41,476 nucleotides of DNA from a virus: IMG/VR virus record IMGVR_UViG_3300012988_000022, positions 1-41,476 of that record. The stretch is one strand, 5' to 3'. Below the pieces are notes generated by a model. That model was given only the letters and a program-made list of their open reading frames with translations, did not search any database and was not told the DNA's origin. Shown piece after piece: positions 24,904-31,833 of the stretch. Position 1 is the stretch's first letter. Every line of letters starts with the position of its first letter. The position numbers were made by a program, and so were the translations under genes.

Positions 24904-25422
24904 ATGTTAAATACAAAAATAGCCCTATTCCTTTCGATTACAGCCACTATCTTTTTCACCTCATGCAGGGTTCAGAAAAACATTTCTAAGCAGGAGACTC
25001 AAAAGGAAGAGGCCAACAAGGTAGATTCAGCGGCCACAGTAAAGAACGATATTCAGAAGGAAACAAAAGCGGTTACTGAGACAACGGAGATAATCGATTC
25101 AGCCGCCTTTATTACGCCTGACGGGAAGCTCATCAACGACCCGAAGGATGTCACCAAAGAGTCAATAAAGGTTCCGATTAAGAAGAAGAAGACCACCAAA
25201 CGAACCGAGGACATCAAAGAGACTGATCAGTCCAAAAGCGAAGTACAGGTAAATAAGAAAGAAGAAAAGAAGGAGGAAACAAGCGAAAAAGTAAAGGTTA
25301 TCGAAAAGACCGGCTTTACATTACCCTGGTTTTGGTGGATCATTATTATTGTTCTGGTGGCTGGGTATCTGGCGTGGAGGTATCGGAAGTTTCTACCTTT
25401 CGGAATGTTCGTTCAAAAGTAG
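24904..25422 (+). CDS. unimolecular spanin (u-spanin)
   Basis: A 172-residue protein that combines the two membrane anchors of a spanin: an N-terminal lipoprotein signal MLNTKIALFLSI with lipobox FTSC (Cys21), and a C-terminal transmembrane helix near 138-158 (WFWWIIIIVLVAGYLAW) followed by a basic tail. The region between is highly charged, Lys/Glu-rich and helical, suited to spanning the periplasm. Such one-piece spanins fuse the outer and inner membranes at the last step of lysis in Gram-negative hosts. It follows the endolysin. The start at 24904 is chosen because it opens the signal peptide. Its 3' end overlaps the opposing leftward operon by 77 bases. Confidence 0.88.
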   Translation: MLNTKIALFLSITATIFFTSCRVQKNISKQETQKEEANKVDSAATVKNDIQKETKAVTETTEIIDSAAFITPDGKLINDPKDVTKESIKVPIKKKKTTKRTEDIKETDQSKSEVQVNKKEEKKEETSEKVKVIEKTGFTLPWFWWIIIIVLVAGYLAWRYRKFLPFGMFVQK

Positions 25423-25654
25423 CCACAACCCATTCACGTTCACGTCTAGAAAGTTTAGATTTCTTATTCTGGATAAGCCCGTACTCAGTAATTAAATCGA
25501 CTCTTGGGCCTTTCCGATCACGTCCCCCAACGTCCATAAATCCGCCTGCCATCACCATGGTTGCCATCATTAAATGTGACATGCTTTTGCTAAAGCGTCT
25601 TGGGGATTGTGGTATCTCCTGATATGTCACCCCGTTAATTTCAAATGTTTTCAT
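25346..25654 (-). CDS. hypothetical protein, last gene of the leftward operon
   Basis: A 102-residue protein, unrecognised. It begins KTFEINGVTYQEIPQ, has a Met/Ala/Gly-rich short hydrophobic patch near 30-40 (MMATMVMAGGFMDVGG) and a Pro/Thr-rich end. It starts one base after the stop of the small Cys-rich gene upstream. Its end runs 77 bases into the spanin gene on the other strand. No terminator is visible on this strand after it. Confidence 0.7.
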   Translation of the reverse strand: MKTFEINGVTYQEIPQSPRRFSKSMSHLMMATMVMAGGFMDVGGRDRKGPRVDLITEYGLIQNKKSKLSRREREWVVATFERTFRKVETSDTSTPDTQPPEQ

Positions 25655-25655
25655 T

Positions 25656-25775
25656 CTACTTACTCGTTTGTTTTGGAAGTGAGGCTATCTTTCGACATTG
25701 CTCACAAGTTATCCGGCATTTCTTAGGGCCACCATTTGCGCAAAGCAGCTTACTTTTTAATGGGTCAATTTTCAT
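25656..25775 (-). CDS. 39-residue Cys-rich mini-protein
   Basis: A very short gene of the leftward operon. The start (MKIDPLKSK) overlaps the stop of the upstream gene as ATGA, and the next gene starts one base after its stop. Four cysteines arranged C-x7-C-x3-C-x2-C (CANGGPKKCRITCEQC) suggest a zinc-binding knuckle. The tight packing between two genes supports its reality. Function unknown. Confidence 0.62.
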   Translation of the reverse strand: MKIDPLKSKLLCANGGPKKCRITCEQCRKIASLPKQTSK

Positions 25776-25972
25776 TTTCCGTGGTAGTCTTTATCCGTTA
25801 ACCATTTTAAATCCGATCTTGAAGAAGGAGGTATTCCGGCACTGCGTTTCATTAGCCCATTCATGAAGTTTTTAATGCGTCCTTTTATTGGCCTTTGTCC
25901 TTCGACTATAACCCAAAAAGTATCATCTCCTTCACGCTTATATTTTATCTTACTTTGTGATGAGGACTTCAT
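25772..25972 (-). CDS. small basic hypothetical protein of the leftward operon
   Basis: A 66-residue protein with a beta-like middle (FWVIVEGQRPIKGRIKNFMN) and many Lys, Arg and Ser. It overlaps the upstream gene by 23 bases and the downstream mini-protein as ATGA. It shows no known motif. Confidence 0.68.
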   Translation of the reverse strand: MKSSSQSKIKYKREGDDTFWVIVEGQRPIKGRIKNFMNGLMKRSAGIPPSSRSDLKWLTDKDYHGK

Positions 25973-26198
25973 TTTTATTCACGGTTAGAAAAGAAGGCGT
26001 TAATGGCTTATTGAAAGTTAATAAACTAACCCAAATTTTTCCAGTTAAAAGAAGTTTTAATCTTTCCTTAAAAGAAAGACCCATGCAAAAGACTACTTCA
26101 CCTTGTGGTGAATCATTCCTAAACGCTGGTAATGGTAGGTATTCTGGTTGATCTTTAGCGAATATCGTGTTTTGTTCTTTAAATTCGATTGCTTTCAT
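25950..26198 (-). CDS. hypothetical protein of the leftward operon
   Basis: An 82-residue protein starting MKAIEFKEQNTIFAKDQPEY. It holds a pattern GEVVFCMGLSFKERLKLLLTGKIWVSLLTF in which two hydrophobic helices are possible. It resembles short proteins that I associate with Bacteroidota phages, without known function. It is in the middle of an operon with short overlaps. Confidence 0.7.
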   Translation of the reverse strand: MKAIEFKEQNTIFAKDQPEYLPLPAFRNDSPQGEVVFCMGLSFKERLKLLLTGKIWVSLLTFNKPLTPSFLTVNKNEVLITK

Positions 26199-26228
26199 CC
26201 TTTAAATAGGTTTAAGTTTTCGGGCCGG

Positions 26229-26507
26229 TTAAATCTTTTTCCATTCATCCCAAGTCATTACTCGGATCATTTTTACCATTTCGTCACCAGCTTTACGCCT
26301 AACTTCTAACGGCAATGGTGGAGATTCTTTAATAGTTGAATATCGTTTATTGTAGTTATCCCAAAATGAAACCATTTTCCATGCGCGTTTACCTTGTGGC
26401 TTTCGTTCTTCGCGGACGCCAACAAGCACCACGTTCATATCAAAAGTATTGAACTCATAGATATGTCGGCATTCTTTGGATAAGTCAACTGTTACTGTTA
26501 TTCTCAT
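26229..26507 (-). CDS. hypothetical protein of the leftward operon
   Basis: A 92-residue protein. The start at 26507 (MRITVTVDLSKE) is chosen because it lies just outside the upstream gene (stop at 26533); a longer frame reaches 26645 but would overlap that gene heavily. The C-terminal part is helical and basic and ends MTWDEWKKI. No family is recognised. Confidence 0.66.
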   Translation of the reverse strand: MRITVTVDLSKECRHIYEFNTFDMNVVLVGVREERKPQGKRAWKMVSFWDNYNKRYSTIKESPPLPLEVRRKAGDEMVKMIRVMTWDEWKKI

Positions 26508-26532
26508 GGTTATCTCTGTATTGTTGGGTAGG

Positions 26533-26829
26533 CTAAACACTGATCTTTTCAAACTCTGTTTTAAGCTCTTGAAGCGTTTCGATAACCGCATCAATAGACT
26601 CTTTCTTTTTAAAGACGAACAGTGTTTTAATTTCGGACATTTCATCTACGGGTTTTCCAGCGTATTCATTTGTTGTGCGACCTATTTCGCCCTCAGATCC
26701 AATATGAAAGGCAATACATAGTTCCCTGTTTTCCTGTAGTAACATTTTAGTCATTTGAATATCACCGGTTCCAAACTCGATAATATTCACGTCTTTATGA
26801 CGCCAAAAATCTGATTTTACAAAAGGCAT
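26533..26829 (-). CDS. hypothetical protein of the leftward operon
   Basis: A 98-residue acidic, mixed alpha/beta protein with a C-terminal helix (ESIDAVIETLQELKTEFEK). It begins MPFVKSDFWRHKDVN and lies 4 bases after the upstream stop. No family is recognised. Confidence 0.7.
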   Translation of the reverse strand: MPFVKSDFWRHKDVNIIEFGTGDIQMTKMLLQENRELCIAFHIGSEGEIGRTTNEYAGKPVDEMSEIKTLFVFKKKESIDAVIETLQELKTEFEKISV

Positions 26830-26833
26830 AATT

Positions 26834-27046
26834 TTAAAATTTAATTGGTTTGCAGTTTCTTACCCAAGCACCATAGCAATAAAACCATCCGGCTGATTCT
26901 TCTGGATAATCGATATATCCAACCAATGCAGGTTCTCCAAAAGTACCATCAACTCGTTTAGTTAATTGCTTTATTTTAGCTATTCGAGGGCCGGGATGAG
27001 GTCCAGAAGGATCACACTTTACTACCTGACCTATTTTAAGCTTCAT
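26834..27046 (-). CDS. small beta-rich protein of the leftward operon
   Basis: A 70-residue protein (MKLKIGQVVKCDPSG) with short beta strands, Gly-Pro turns and two Cys residues. The form suggests an SH3-like or KOW-like small domain, but this is only a shape guess. Its ATG overlaps the stop of the upstream HTH gene as ATGA. Confidence 0.66.
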   Translation of the reverse strand: MKLKIGQVVKCDPSGPHPGPRIAKIKQLTKRVDGTFGEPALVGYIDYPEESAGWFYCYGAWVRNCKPIKF

Positions 27047-27216
27047 GCCTCAATAAATATTTTCCCCGCTACCTTAATTTTTTTAGCATCATACATTTTT
27101 AGGCGTTTCTCCTGATCCTTGTCAGTCACCCAACGCCATACAGTAGAACGGGCCAATTCGTGTTTTTTAGCAAATTGGGCTATTGTGTACTGTTTTGGTG
27201 GTCTGTTTGTAAGCAT
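27043..27216 (-). CDS. 57-residue helix-turn-helix DNA-binding protein, first gene of the leftward operon
   Basis: A compact helix-turn-helix protein. YTIAQFAKKHELARSTVWRW at residues 10-29 reads as helix, turn and recognition helix in the manner of small transposase or MerR/excisionase-like HTH domains. The C-terminus is basic. It starts 14 bases downstream of a Bacteroidota-type promoter that contains a palindrome, so autoregulation is plausible. ATGA coupling links it to the following gene. It could control the divergent early genes at 27333 onward as well. Confidence 0.78.
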   Translation of the reverse strand: MLTNRPPKQYTIAQFAKKHELARSTVWRWVTDKDQEKRLKMYDAKKIKVAGKIFIEA

Positions 27217-27230
27217 GCTCAAAAGTAAAA

Positions 27231-27260
27231 CAAAAATATTTTATATGCAACTGTTGCAAA
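27231..27260 (-). promoter_or_regulatory. leftward Bacteroidota-type promoter
   Basis: On the minus strand TTTG (27260-27257), an 18-base spacer and TATTTTTG (27238-27231) match the -33 / -7 consensus TTTG and TAnnTTTG of Bacteroidota housekeeping promoters completely. The HTH gene starts 14 bases further. The palindrome at 27246-27258 lies within it. Confidence 0.85.
27246..27258. promoter_or_regulatory. palindromic operator candidate
   Basis: TGCAAC-T-GTTGCA is a perfect inverted repeat with 6-bp arms. It covers part of the -33 element and the spacer of the leftward promoter, and sits at the likely -33 region of the rightward promoter. A bound protein would block one or both; the adjacent HTH protein is the natural candidate. 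Confidence 0.65.
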
Positions 27261-27285
27261 TATGAAACGGCTTTATTTACTTTAC
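27253..27285 (+). promoter_or_regulatory. rightward early promoter candidate
   Basis: GTTG (27253-27256), 21 bases, then TACTTTAC (27278-27285) resemble the Bacteroidota -33/-7 pattern, with mismatches. The element lies 47 bases upstream of the first rightward gene. A promoter is expected here because the early genes begin divergently, but the match is only moderate. Confidence 0.42.
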
Positions 27286-27332
27286 ATCATAATCGAAAGC
27301 GAAACAGCAACACTTTAACAGATAAAAGACAA

Positions 27333-27587
27333 ATGAACAAATTTGATGCATCCAAGAAACTTTCAAAAGTTATAAATGCGCATAGAAAATACATGAGTTC
27401 GCTTAAAGAATTAGAGCAATCAATTAAACCAATGTGTGAATTTGATGCTTCTATTGAATGGCAACCAGCAGACGGATTTGTTATCTGTGATGAGGAAGCA
27501 AACGTTGCCCCTATTGCGGACTGCTTATCTGTAATGTACACAAAGCGGAATTTATCATCGGAAGACTTTTTGAGACTTTGTATCTAA
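27333..27587 (+). CDS. hypothetical early protein
   Basis: An 84-residue protein, the first rightward early gene. The N-terminal half is helical (FDASKKLSKVINAHRKYMSS), followed by a segment with Cys and Asp. It is unrecognised. As the first product from the early promoter, an antihost or regulatory role would fit, but nothing proves it. Confidence 0.72.
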   Translation: MNKFDASKKLSKVINAHRKYMSSLKELEQSIKPMCEFDASIEWQPADGFVICDEEANVAPIADCLSVMYTKRNLSSEDFLRLCI

Positions 27588-27615
27588 TCCCCTAACCCAT
27601 TAAAGACTACCCACT

Positions 27616-27813
27616 ATGTCAGTTTACACAAGCAATAACCCCAACTTTAGCCCAGCAGAACACACGTTCTTTCGTAACTTCGTTAAGTGCGATTTCTGCG
27701 ATTGCTCACACGATGAAGAATACATCGACAAAGTAGACGGCTATGATCTGTGTGTTTCCTGCAAAGAGGAGTATTTAGAAGACCAGAAGAACAACGCAGA
27801 ACTAACCAATTAA
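27616..27813 (+). CDS. small zinc-ribbon-like early protein
   Basis: A 65-residue protein with two Cys pairs, CDFCDC near 25-30 and LCVSCKE near 45-51, that probably hold one zinc. The form resembles short zinc-ribbon phage proteins that bind nucleic acid or other proteins. It belongs to the early rightward series. Confidence 0.7.
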   Translation: MSVYTSNNPNFSPAEHTFFRNFVKCDFCDCSHDEEYIDKVDGYDLCVSCKEEYLEDQKNNAELTN

Positions 27814-27817
27814 TTAT

Positions 27818-28072
27818 ATGAGCTACCCAAAAGACCTTAACGGAAAAGAAACAACCAAAGAGCAGTGGGACAGATACGAATCTGATTGTGCTGAATTTGA
27901 AGCCAGAATGAGACTAATAGAACCTAAGAAAAAAGACTATGGTTTCGACAATAAAATGTGGCCTGACTTTGAAAGTGAGAAGGCTTTTAATGAAGCTTAC
28001 AGTGAGTGGCATAAATCATATTTTATGGATGCTCCAAACAAGCCCGGATACTATAGAGCAAACAACGATTAA
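27818..28072 (+). CDS. hypothetical early protein
   Basis: An 84-residue acidic, helical protein rich in Tyr, Trp, Glu and Lys (KEQWDRYESDCAEFEARM). It shows no known motif. It starts 4 bases after the zinc-ribbon gene. Confidence 0.68.
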   Translation: MSYPKDLNGKETTKEQWDRYESDCAEFEARMRLIEPKKKDYGFDNKMWPDFESEKAFNEAYSEWHKSYFMDAPNKPGYYRANND

Positions 28073-28076
28073 CAAT

Positions 28077-28265
28077 ATGAAACAGCGATTTACAGAAGGC
28101 CAATTAGTCCGCTTAGACGGAATGATGGACACCTTTATAGTGAAGATATTATCATTCAACGAGGGTAACTATAGCGTTATGCTTATGAGTAGTAACGGAC
28201 TCTATGCCAATACGTACAGAACCGAGACAACCTTACCAGACAGTTACCTTTCACCCCTTTTCTAA
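28077..28265 (+). CDS. small beta-rich early protein
   Basis: A 62-residue protein beginning MKQRFTEGQLVRLDG. It has short strands and a Gly-rich turn, compatible with a small SH3-like fold. The start at 28077 is preferred because the frame reaching 27939 overlaps the previous gene for most of its length. Function unknown. Confidence 0.62.
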   Translation: MKQRFTEGQLVRLDGMMDTFIVKILSFNEGNYSVMLMSSNGLYANTYRTETTLPDSYLSPLF

Positions 28266-28283
28266 CCAAAACGATTAAAGAAT

Positions 28284-28463
28284 ATGAACCAGACAAGAAT
28301 TCCTCGTAAACTAAAAAAAGCCTTAAAATCGCAATGGCTTAAGCATCGTGAAATGTGGAAATCGCATGAAATAGTTATCGACTCAATCCAGAGGCATTAT
28401 AAGCACTGGCGTAAAGTTGAGCATGTTGGTAGTGTTTCTTTAACTGCAATGCACACCGTTTAA
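28284..28463 (+). CDS. 59-residue basic early protein
   Basis: A small, strongly basic, His- and Trp-rich helical protein (MNQTRIPRKLKKALKSQWLK). It fills the gap between two genes in the early series, with 18 and 16 bases on either side. The charge would suit nucleic acid binding. No family is recognised. Confidence 0.58.
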   Translation: MNQTRIPRKLKKALKSQWLKHREMWKSHEIVIDSIQRHYKHWRKVEHVGSVSLTAMHTV

Positions 28464-28479
28464 CCCCCTTTTTAGAACA

Positions 28480-29058
28480 ATGGACAACCAGCAATTAAAA
28501 AAGACCGTACCGGAGCAGCCGGAACATTCAAAACTTCCAACACTGGCAGAACTATTTGACGATAGTATTGCAGTGGCTGGAAAGTCAGAGGGACTAAATG
28601 CAATCCTGGGAACGCCCCCACCTCAGAAATGGGTAAAAGAGCATCCTTACATTAAAGGGCATTTATACCTTCCTATTGACAAGGTAGAGCATTTGCTAAG
28701 AAAGATTTTTAAGGCCTACAGAATCGAAATTACAGGGCAAGGAACGGCTTTTAATGGTGTGTGGGTTACCGTTAGGGTTCACTATTTCAATCCAGCTACG
28801 GGGCAATTTGAGTACCATGACGGAATCGGGGCAGCGCAGTTGCAAACAGCTAAGGGAACCAGCCCGTCAGATTTGATAAACATCAATAACGGTGCGGTTT
28901 CTATGGCTTTCCCAATCGCTAAGAGCTTGGCAATAAAGGATGCCTGCGATATGTTAGGTAACATATTTGGCGCAAATCTAAACCGTAGAGATGTGATTTC
29001 ATTTGAACCAGATCAGAAGATTATCGACAAGTACGCAAACGCAATGAAAGATGAATGA
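28480..29058 (+). CDS. Rad52-like single-strand annealing protein
   Basis: A 192-residue recombinase of the Rad52/22-like phage group. The core has KVEHLLRKIFKAYRIEI, then VWVTVRVHYFNPATGQFEY and DGIGAAQLQTA, and ends with AFPIAKSLAIKDACDMLG followed by FGANLNR, the usual signature. It anneals complementary single strands and promotes recombination-dependent replication. The gene overlaps the following exonuclease gene by 8 bases, forming a Red-like pair. Confidence 0.85.
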   Translation: MDNQQLKKTVPEQPEHSKLPTLAELFDDSIAVAGKSEGLNAILGTPPPQKWVKEHPYIKGHLYLPIDKVEHLLRKIFKAYRIEITGQGTAFNGVWVTVRVHYFNPATGQFEYHDGIGAAQLQTAKGTSPSDLININNGAVSMAFPIAKSLAIKDACDMLGNIFGANLNRRDVISFEPDQKIIDKYANAMKDE

Positions 29059-29938
29059 CGGGATTTACGATAACATCTCAATAGAAGACTACCACGCGAA
29101 CCAAACGCACGTTTCGGCAACTACATTGAAGTACGCCAAGACATCGCTAAAACATTTCGATTGGTATCGTAGGGGATGTTTGCCACGCGAAGAAAAGAGC
29201 CAGTTCGCTTTCGGTAATGCGTTTGAGCTTGCTTTGCTGTCTGGCACTGAATACCTGGAAAAAGTGGCGATCTTTCCTGATAAGGAACTGATTGAAAAAG
29301 CCTTGAATGAGAATAAGGACTTGAAGGTTCCAAGAAATTCTACAGTTTACAAGGACGGAGCAAAAGAGTTCTACGAAAAGAACAAAGGCAAGTACATCAT
29401 TCAGGATACCGGAAACGAAAGTTTTGACGTGGTTGAAGAAATGCTTTCATCCTGCTATCAGGATAAGGCGATACAGGCACTAATAAAGAATACAGAGTAT
29501 CAGCTATCCCTATTCTGGACGGACCCGGAAACAGGCGTTAAATTGAAAACACGCCCCGACATTTGCAAGCGAAAAAAGAATGTAATCGTAAACCTTAAAA
29601 CAACTTTGGACGGATCACCGGAAGCATTCAGTAAGGAGATGAACAAATGGGATTACCCTTTACAAGCTTGTGTAGAAATCACCGGATGTTTAAGGTCAGG
29701 TTTGATGGAACAAGTAGATAGTTATTTTTGGCTTGTCGTGGAGAAAGTTCCTCCATACAATGCAACTATCTACGAGTTTTCCGAGCAAGATATTGGCTCC
29801 GTTATGGACGGATTTCACTACCTATTGAGTAAATTATCTAAGGCAGAAAAGGAAAACAAATGGCCCGGTTATACTCAGGAGGCATCAAATGAATTTGGAA
29901 TACTAGAGGCAAGAATTCCTCTTTGGTACAAACGATAA
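29051..29938 (+). CDS. PD-(D/E)XK exonuclease, RecE/DUF3799-like
   Basis: A 295-residue nuclease. The N-terminal part (HVSATTLKYAKTSLKHFDWY) and the core RPDICKRKKNVIVNLKTT near 173-190 match the RecE-type PD-(D/E)XK fold, where Asp and the Lys of LKT are catalytic. DYPLQACVEITG follows as the typical helix. It should degrade one strand from DNA ends to provide single strands for the annealing protein coded just upstream. The length fits the DUF3799 group. Confidence 0.83.
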   Translation: MNDGIYDNISIEDYHANQTHVSATTLKYAKTSLKHFDWYRRGCLPREEKSQFAFGNAFELALLSGTEYLEKVAIFPDKELIEKALNENKDLKVPRNSTVYKDGAKEFYEKNKGKYIIQDTGNESFDVVEEMLSSCYQDKAIQALIKNTEYQLSLFWTDPETGVKLKTRPDICKRKKNVIVNLKTTLDGSPEAFSKEMNKWDYPLQACVEITGCLRSGLMEQVDSYFWLVVEKVPPYNATIYEFSEQDIGSVMDGFHYLLSKLSKAEKENKWPGYTQEASNEFGILEARIPLWYKR

Positions 29939-29949
29939 AAAATAAACAA

Positions 29950-30156
29950 ATGAACCGCACAGAGTCACAAAATTCTATTTGCCGTAGACTTCTAAAGTCA
30001 GGCCGAAAACTTACACCTTTGAGAATGCTACGCGACTACGGGATATACAGATTAGCCGCCCGCGTAAACCAGTTGAGGAACGAAGGCATGAACATACAGA
30101 CGGAGATTATAAATCTGTCTCCCGTTCGCTTCGCAAAGTACTCACTTAAAAAGTAG
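29950..30156 (+). CDS. winged helix-turn-helix-like protein (HTH_39 pattern)
   Basis: A 68-residue protein. KLTPLRMLRDYGIYRLAARV near 21-40, followed by NQLRNEGMNIQTEII, matches the short helix-turn-helix family often found in phages (HTH_39). The start at 29950 is taken because the frame further upstream runs inside the exonuclease gene. A regulator of the early genes or a replication accessory is possible. Confidence 0.72.
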   Translation: MNRTESQNSICRRLLKSGRKLTPLRMLRDYGIYRLAARVNQLRNEGMNIQTEIINLSPVRFAKYSLKK

Positions 30157-30187
30157 GTATCACCACTAACCCCCAAACAGTAAGATA

Positions 30188-30433
30188 ATGGAAAAGAAAA
30201 AGAGACTCGCCTATCCAACATGGAAATACAAAAGTCGTATTGGCTATTTAAAGGCTAAACAAAAGCAACTTGAAAAAGCATACAATGCACTACTTAAAGT
30301 TCGTCAAGGGTCAGCATGGATGCCAAAGAAAGTAAGGGATCGAATTGATGTTATGCTGGACGTTTATTTTGAACTATTATATACTGAGTTATCGGGATTT
30401 ATAAAAAGATTGAAAAGACATAAATCAAAATAG
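30188..30433 (+). CDS. basic helical hypothetical protein
   Basis: An 81-residue Lys/Arg/Tyr-rich protein, nearly all helical (MEKKKRLAYPTWKYKSRIGY). Its high charge would allow nucleic acid binding. Unknown family. Confidence 0.66.
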   Translation: MEKKKRLAYPTWKYKSRIGYLKAKQKQLEKAYNALLKVRQGSAWMPKKVRDRIDVMLDVYFELLYTELSGFIKRLKRHKSK

Positions 30434-30440
30434 CAGTATC

Positions 30441-30644
30441 ATGGAAGCAAACAAACCAAAATTCAAAGTTACTGAAACAGCTATAAATTCTTTATCTATT
30501 GAATCCAGTGATGGTGTAGAATGGGCATCAACATATTCAAATGAAGGCAGTACCACCTTTAAACAAAGGAAGAGGGCTGAGTTAATTGTTAGGCTATTGA
30601 ATGAGGAAACGAAAAAGAATATAAAACAATTTGATTATTTATGA
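30441..30644 (+). CDS. hypothetical early protein
   Basis: A 67-residue protein with a beta-like first half (KFKVTETAINSLSIESSDG) and a basic helix (KQRKRAELIVRLLNEE). Such an arrangement is common in small phage proteins of unknown function. Its stop overlaps the next start as ATGA. Confidence 0.66.
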   Translation: MEANKPKFKVTETAINSLSIESSDGVEWASTYSNEGSTTFKQRKRAELIVRLLNEETKKNIKQFDYL

Positions 30645-30754
30645 CATTAGATACAGTATCTATAATAGCGTTAATCACAATTGTAGTAGGACTCTTATCT
30701 ATGCTAGGTTGGGCTTATTACGATGAACACATTAGAGACGATGAACAAAACTAA
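30641..30754 (+). CDS. 37-residue single-pass membrane protein
   Basis: A very short gene starting MTLDTVSIIALITIVV. It has one transmembrane helix (about 6-27) and an acidic C-terminal tail (YDEHIRDDEQN). Its ATGA overlap with the upstream gene supports it. Function unknown; small membrane proteins among early genes can act on host envelope functions. Confidence 0.58.
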   Translation: MTLDTVSIIALITIVVGLLSMLGWAYYDEHIRDDEQN

Positions 30755-30763
30755 AAGTAACCC

Positions 30764-31021
30764 ATGGAAGCAAAGACAAAGGAGACGAACAGTAAATTTT
30801 CAAATAGTCAAATAGGCTCACATCATTGGTCGGCTACGGTGCTGTCTTTTGTGATGAGAGTGGGCGAATATTTGGCTGATCACGAAGGCTCAGGAATAAA
30901 ACCATCCGAGCGCATTCACTACCAGCAATGGGGTGAAGAGTTGAAAGCGCGGGCTATAGAGGTTAACGATTATCTGCAATCACTGCCAGACGTTGATAAA
31001 AGGCCCACCGAGAGCGCATAA
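30764..31021 (+). CDS. hypothetical early protein
   Basis: An 85-residue helical protein with a HHWSATVLSFVMRVGEYL segment near 20-37 and a charged end. No family is recognised. It follows the membrane mini-gene by 9 bases. Confidence 0.66.
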   Translation: MEAKTKETNSKFSNSQIGSHHWSATVLSFVMRVGEYLADHEGSGIKPSERIHYQQWGEELKARAIEVNDYLQSLPDVDKRPTESA

Positions 31022-31057
31022 ACCTTACGCGAAGAGAGGGCTTAAAAAGACATAGAT

Positions 31058-31306
31058 ATGATACACTATTTAAAAACTTGGCCAAAATACTATGTTCGGG
31101 TATTCATGAACGATAAGCCGTTTGAGGTTCGTAAGAATGATCGCGATTATCAAATAAATGACATCCTTTGGCTAAAGGAATTTGATCCTGATAAACAGGA
31201 GTATACAGGAAATGAATGCAGACGAAGAGTCACGTACATTTTACACGGTGGAGATTTTGGTATTGAAAAAGGGTATTGCGTTATGGGGCTTTCGCCTGAG
31301 CCTTAA
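31058..31306 (+). CDS. DUF3850 (ASCH/PUA-like) protein
   Basis: An 82-residue protein. HYLKTWPKYYVRVFMNDKPF, FEVRKNDRDYQINDILWLKE, YTGNECRRRVTYIL and GYCVMGL follow the DUF3850 pattern from end to end. The family has an ASCH/PUA-like fold, which suggests binding to RNA or modified nucleotides, though the precise role in phages is not settled. It is the last gene before a terminator at 31342. Confidence 0.85.
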   Translation: MIHYLKTWPKYYVRVFMNDKPFEVRKNDRDYQINDILWLKEFDPDKQEYTGNECRRRVTYILHGGDFGIEKGYCVMGLSPEP

Positions 31307-31341
31307 ATCACTTTTTAATTCGCGCCTATTTTTTCGCGGTG

Positions 31342-31368
31342 GCCCTGTAGAAATGCAGGGCTTTTTTT
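31342..31368 (+). terminator. intrinsic terminator after the early genes
   Basis: GCCCTG (31342-31347), an 8-base loop, CAGGGC (31356-31361) and seven Ts (31362-31368) form a canonical terminator. It ends the early rightward operon. Directly after it is a -7-like element for the next gene. Confidence 0.92.
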
Positions 31369-31370
31369 AT

Positions 31371-31378
31371 TATATTTG
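31371..31378 (+). promoter_or_regulatory. promoter -7 element (TATATTTG)
   Basis: TATATTTG is a full match to the Bacteroidota -7 consensus TAnnTTTG. It lies two bases after a terminator T-run, so a new transcript must start here for the following gene. No good -33 TTTG is visible; the terminator hairpin occupies that place. Confidence 0.55.
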
Positions 31379-31382
31379 TCCC

Positions 31383-31514
31383 GCCTCCTCTAATGGAGAT
31401 ATGAAAGATCCGAACTACAGATCAAGATTGATCTACAACTCTGCTCCTAAGTTTAGGAGTGGTTATAAGAAGGTTAATCCCGGGGACGAGGGCCAAATCG
31501 AACGAACAACAATT
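31383..31514 (+). promoter_or_regulatory. leader with tandem short hairpins
   Basis: The leader before the ATG at 31515 contains two perfect hairpins with 6-bp stems and 4-base loops: AGATCA-AGAT-TGATCT (31419-31434) and CTCCTA-AGTT-TAGGAG (31444-31459), 9 bases apart. A smaller CTCC / GGAG pair lies at 31385-31398. The frame is also open here from an ATG at 31401, so it might instead be coding for a 38-residue extension of the next protein. Confidence 0.5.
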
Positions 31515-31802
31515 ATGGAAACTTTCAAAAAAGTTACAATGAAGCTAACCTGTGGGCCTGTTACGGATCACATTGGCGGGGTCAAGTCTTACACTGTATC
31601 CCAAAACAATGGGGCGGTGGAGACGAGAGAGTACATTCAAAAGAACATAGTATTGAATGCTGTCTATGGGAAACCAGAAGACAACAACTACGCGCAAGCT
31701 ACTCCTTCTGGAAAGCTTGAATTTTCTTTGACAAATCCTGGAGCTGATATTTTTGTGCCTGGAAAACAGTACAAAATAACGCTTGAAGAATGGACTGAAT
31801 AG
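31515..31802 (+). CDS. 95-residue protein from its own transcription unit
   Basis: A beta-rich protein starting METFKKVTMKLTCGPV, with NNYAQATPSGKLEFSLTNPG and a final VPGKQYKITLEEW. The ATPSG-L-SNP-FxPGKxY pattern is one I recall from many small phage proteins of unknown function; this is from memory. It is bounded by a terminator on each side and preceded by a consensus -7 element, so it has a private transcript and may be abundant. An upstream in-frame ATG at 31401 would give 133 residues, but the shorter form begins where the familiar pattern begins. Confidence 0.72.
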   Translation: METFKKVTMKLTCGPVTDHIGGVKSYTVSQNNGAVETREYIQKNIVLNAVYGKPEDNNYAQATPSGKLEFSLTNPGADIFVPGKQYKITLEEWTE

Positions 31803-31833
31803 GTGTTAGCACGAACACTTAGCTTTTAAAAAT

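Noticed and set aside
31182-31400. long N-terminal extension of the 31515 gene
   Set aside because: It would read through the DUF3850 gene, a terminator and a promoter element; shadow coding.
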